Assembly (NCBI GenBank): GCA_001513505.1
Contig: LFTM01000091.1
Location: 1,669-9,247, forward strand
Direction of reading: 5' to 3'
DNA length: 7,579 bases
Source of the DNA: Clostridiales bacterium DTU092
GTDB lineage: Bacteria; Bacillota; Clostridia; Caldicoprobacterales; Caldicoprobacteraceae
Shown here: positions 6,344 to 7,579 of the stretch, piece after piece
How positions within the stretch are numbered: position 1 is the stretch's first letter
Layout: every line of letters starts with the position of its first letter
The notes under the pieces: generated by a model
What the model was told of the DNA's origin: nothing
The model's database searches: none
What the model saw: the letters and a program-made list of their open reading frames with translations, nothing else
Program-made: the position numbers and the translations under genes

Positions 6344-6371
6344 AAGGCATGGGATTATATTCCCATGCCTT
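6344..6371 (+). terminator. Hairpin terminator at the end of the ior-to-folate gene run
   Basis: A perfect 11-bp stem (6344-6354 with 6361-6371, arms AAGGCATGGGA and TCCCATGCCTT) closes a TTATAT loop, 26 bases after the cyclo-ligase stop. The following DNA (TAATCATTTATT) is T-rich but lacks a clean T run. Termination may therefore be incomplete, allowing some read-through toward the kinase gene. Confidence 0.8.
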
Positions 6372-6387
6372 TAATCATTTATTACTA

Positions 6388-6416
6388 TTTCATTCTGCAT
6401 GTAATGACATGATAAT
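6388..6416 (+). promoter_or_regulatory. Candidate promoter for the degS-like gene
   Basis: TTTCAT (6388-6393), a 17-base spacer and GATAAT (6411-6416, 5/6 to TATAAT) lie downstream of the terminator and would start transcription near 6423, about 70 bases before the kinase start. The -35 is weak, at 3/6. A small inverted repeat, CATGT-AATG-ACATG (6398-6411), overlaps the spacer and the first base of the -10 and could serve as an operator. Confidence 0.42.
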
Positions 6417-6455
6417 ATTTAAACAAAGAGGAATTTTAGTTAAAATGTCGAATAA

Positions 6456-6473
6456 AATCATTAAAAAATGATT
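6456..6473 (+). other. Small AT-rich hairpin before the degS-like ribosome site
   Basis: AATCATT (6456-6462) and AATGATT (6467-6473) form a 7-bp perfect inverted repeat with an AAAA loop, ending three bases before the GAAGGG Shine-Dalgarno at 6477-6482. The stem has only one G-C pair, so it would be weak in RNA. It could instead be a protein site or chance. Confidence 0.4.
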
Positions 6474-6476
6474 AAA

Positions 6477-6493
6477 GAAGGGAAAAGGTTTTG
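6477..6493 (+). promoter_or_regulatory. degS-like ribosome binding site and TTG start
   Basis: GAAGGG (6477-6482) lies 8 bases before TTG 6491-6493. A second purine run, AAAAGG (6483-6488), lies 8 bases before an in-frame GTG at 6497. An in-frame TAA at 6473-6475 rules out starts further upstream. The TTG start places the phosphorylated histidine at residue 189, matching the numbering of Bacillus subtilis DegS as I recall it. Confidence 0.65.
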
Positions 6494-7579
6494 TCAGTGG
6501 ATAGTTTTAGTATTGAGCAACTAGATGAAATTGTTAAAAAGACAATAAATTCCCTTGAAGAAGGGAAAAACCAGATATATATGATTTCAGAAAGCGCCAG
6601 ACAGGAATGGAATGAACTGGAGGAAAAATTTGAAGAAATACACAAGGAAGTAAAACAAGTAATTGAAGATGTTGAAAAGCTGGAAAGGTTGGAAAAAGAC
6701 AGCCGATACAAACTTATGATCGTAAGTAAAAATTTCAGAAAGTATAGCGAAGAGGATATAAGACAAGCTTATGATACAACAAGGGATCTGCAAATTAAGC
6801 TGGCTTTGATGAGGGAAAAAGAACAGCAGCTTGTTGCGCAAAGAACCGAAATTGAAATGAGAATGCGAAGGATAAAAGATACGCTGGAGAGGGCTGAATA
6901 TCTGGCTACACATGTGGCTGTTGCTATGAGCTACCTCTCGAGTTCGTTGTCAAATGTTAGTGATACCCTTGAGGAATTACAAAAAAAGGAATTGTTAGGC
7001 ATGCGAATTATAACAGCTCAGGAGGAAGAGAGACAGAGGCTGGCGCGGGATATTCATGACGGGCCGGCCCAATCTATGTCGAATATAATTCTTAAATGTG
7101 AAATTTGTGAAAAGTTTTTGACAGTTGATGTAGAGAAGGCAAAACAGCAGATAGCCGAGTTGAAAGGATTAATAAAAGCAAGCCTTCAGGAAATACGGAG
7201 GATAATATTTGATTTGCGGCCAATGTCATTGGATGATTTGGGTCTTGTTCCCACTCTTCAGCGTTATTCGTCCAATTTTACAGATGAAACCGGGATTGAA
7301 GTTATACTGGATTTATATAATCCAAGCAATAAGCTGGATACTTTAATTGAAATAGCTGTATTCCGAATAATTCAGGAAGCTCTGAATAATATAAAAAAAC
7401 ATTCTAAGGCTACCAGAGCATACATAAATCTCCAAATAGATGACGACAAATTATTTGGCAAGGTTGTTGACAATGGTATAGGGTTTGATGTATCCGAACT
7501 TAATAATCTTAAAAAAGATGTTAAGGATGGCGGATTTGGTATATACAGTATGCGACAGCGGGCAGAACTGCTTAAGGGA
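6491..7579 (+). CDS. degS: DegS-like cytoplasmic sensor histidine kinase (3' end outside window)
   Basis: The frame is open for 363 codons and leaves the window before a stop. B. subtilis DegS is about 385 aa, so only the last 20-odd residues are probably missing. There is no signal peptide or membrane segment, so it is a soluble kinase. Residues 1 to about 165 form the highly charged, helical DegS sensor/coiled-coil region. The HisKA_3 dimerisation box follows, with ITAQEEERQRLARDIHDGPAQ. His189 is the likely phospho-acceptor, and Asp190 with Gln194 form the DxxxQ phosphatase motif. The ATPase domain shows the N box (Asn299/Asn300 in EALNNIKKH), DNGIGFD (G1, from Asp327) and GGFGIYSM (G2, from Gly347). 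In relatives the partner is the response regulator DegU, often encoded just downstream; here that would lie beyond the edge. It has its own candidate promoter after a terminator, so it is likely regulated separately from the ior genes. Confidence 0.94.
   Translation, partial: MSVDSFSIEQLDEIVKKTINSLEEGKNQIYMISESARQEWNELEEKFEEIHKEVKQVIEDVEKLERLEKDSRYKLMIVSKNFRKYSEEDIRQAYDTTRDLQIKLALMREKEQQLVAQRTEIEMRMRRIKDTLERAEYLATHVAVAMSYLSSSLSNVSDTLEELQKKELLGMRIITAQEEERQRLARDIHDGPAQSMSNIILKCEICEKFLTVDVEKAKQQIAELKGLIKASLQEIRRIIFDLRPMSLDDLGLVPTLQRYSSNFTDETGIEVILDLYNPSNKLDTLIEIAVFRIIQEALNNIKKHSKATRAYINLQIDDDKLFGKVVDNGIGFDVSELNNLKKDVKDGGFGIYSMRQRAELLKG

Noticed and set aside
6445..6471. Eight-codon leader peptide (MSNKIIKK) before the degS-like gene
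   Set aside because: The nearest GAGGA is 12 bases away and the codons show no regulatory theme; likely chance in AT-rich DNA.

Overview
The window looks like chromosomal DNA from an anaerobic, low-GC, Gram-positive bacterium of the Clostridia. Four things support this: a ferredoxin-dependent 2-oxoacid oxidoreductase, a DegS-type kinase with an HDGPAQ phosphorylation box, strong purine-rich Shine-Dalgarno sites with frequent GTG/TTG starts, and AT-rich intergenic DNA. Nothing in the DNA itself names the species. No tRNA, rRNA, IS element, phage gene or CRISPR array is visible.

Layout, all on the + strand. (1) Bases 1-119 are the 3' end of a small Cys-rich gene that fits the DUF1540 pattern, followed by a strong intrinsic terminator (140-176). 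(2) Bases 177-428 are a very AT-rich promoter and leader region with two candidate sigma-A promoters, one of which overlaps a 13/15 match to the CodY box. (3) Bases 429-6317 hold six closely packed genes with no internal terminator: iorA and iorB (indolepyruvate:ferredoxin oxidoreductase), a PaaK-type aryl-CoA ligase, a tandem ACT-domain protein, alr (alanine racemase) and a 5-formyltetrahydrofolate cyclo-ligase. A hairpin terminator lies at 6344-6371. (4) Bases 6372-6490 form a second promoter region, leading into a degS-like cytoplasmic histidine kinase that runs off the right edge without its last residues.

The first four genes make a biochemical unit. IorAB interconverts aryl-pyruvates and aryl-acetyl-CoA using ferredoxin, the ligase interconverts arylacetate and aryl-acetyl-CoA, and the ACT protein could sense an amino acid. 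Run one way this ferments aromatic amino acids; run the other way it salvages phenylacetate or indoleacetate into aromatic amino acids. Alr and the folate enzyme may simply share the transcript. All main genes are intact and of known families. The most open points are the function of the ACT protein, the direction of the pathway, and the regulatory DNA in front of iorA.
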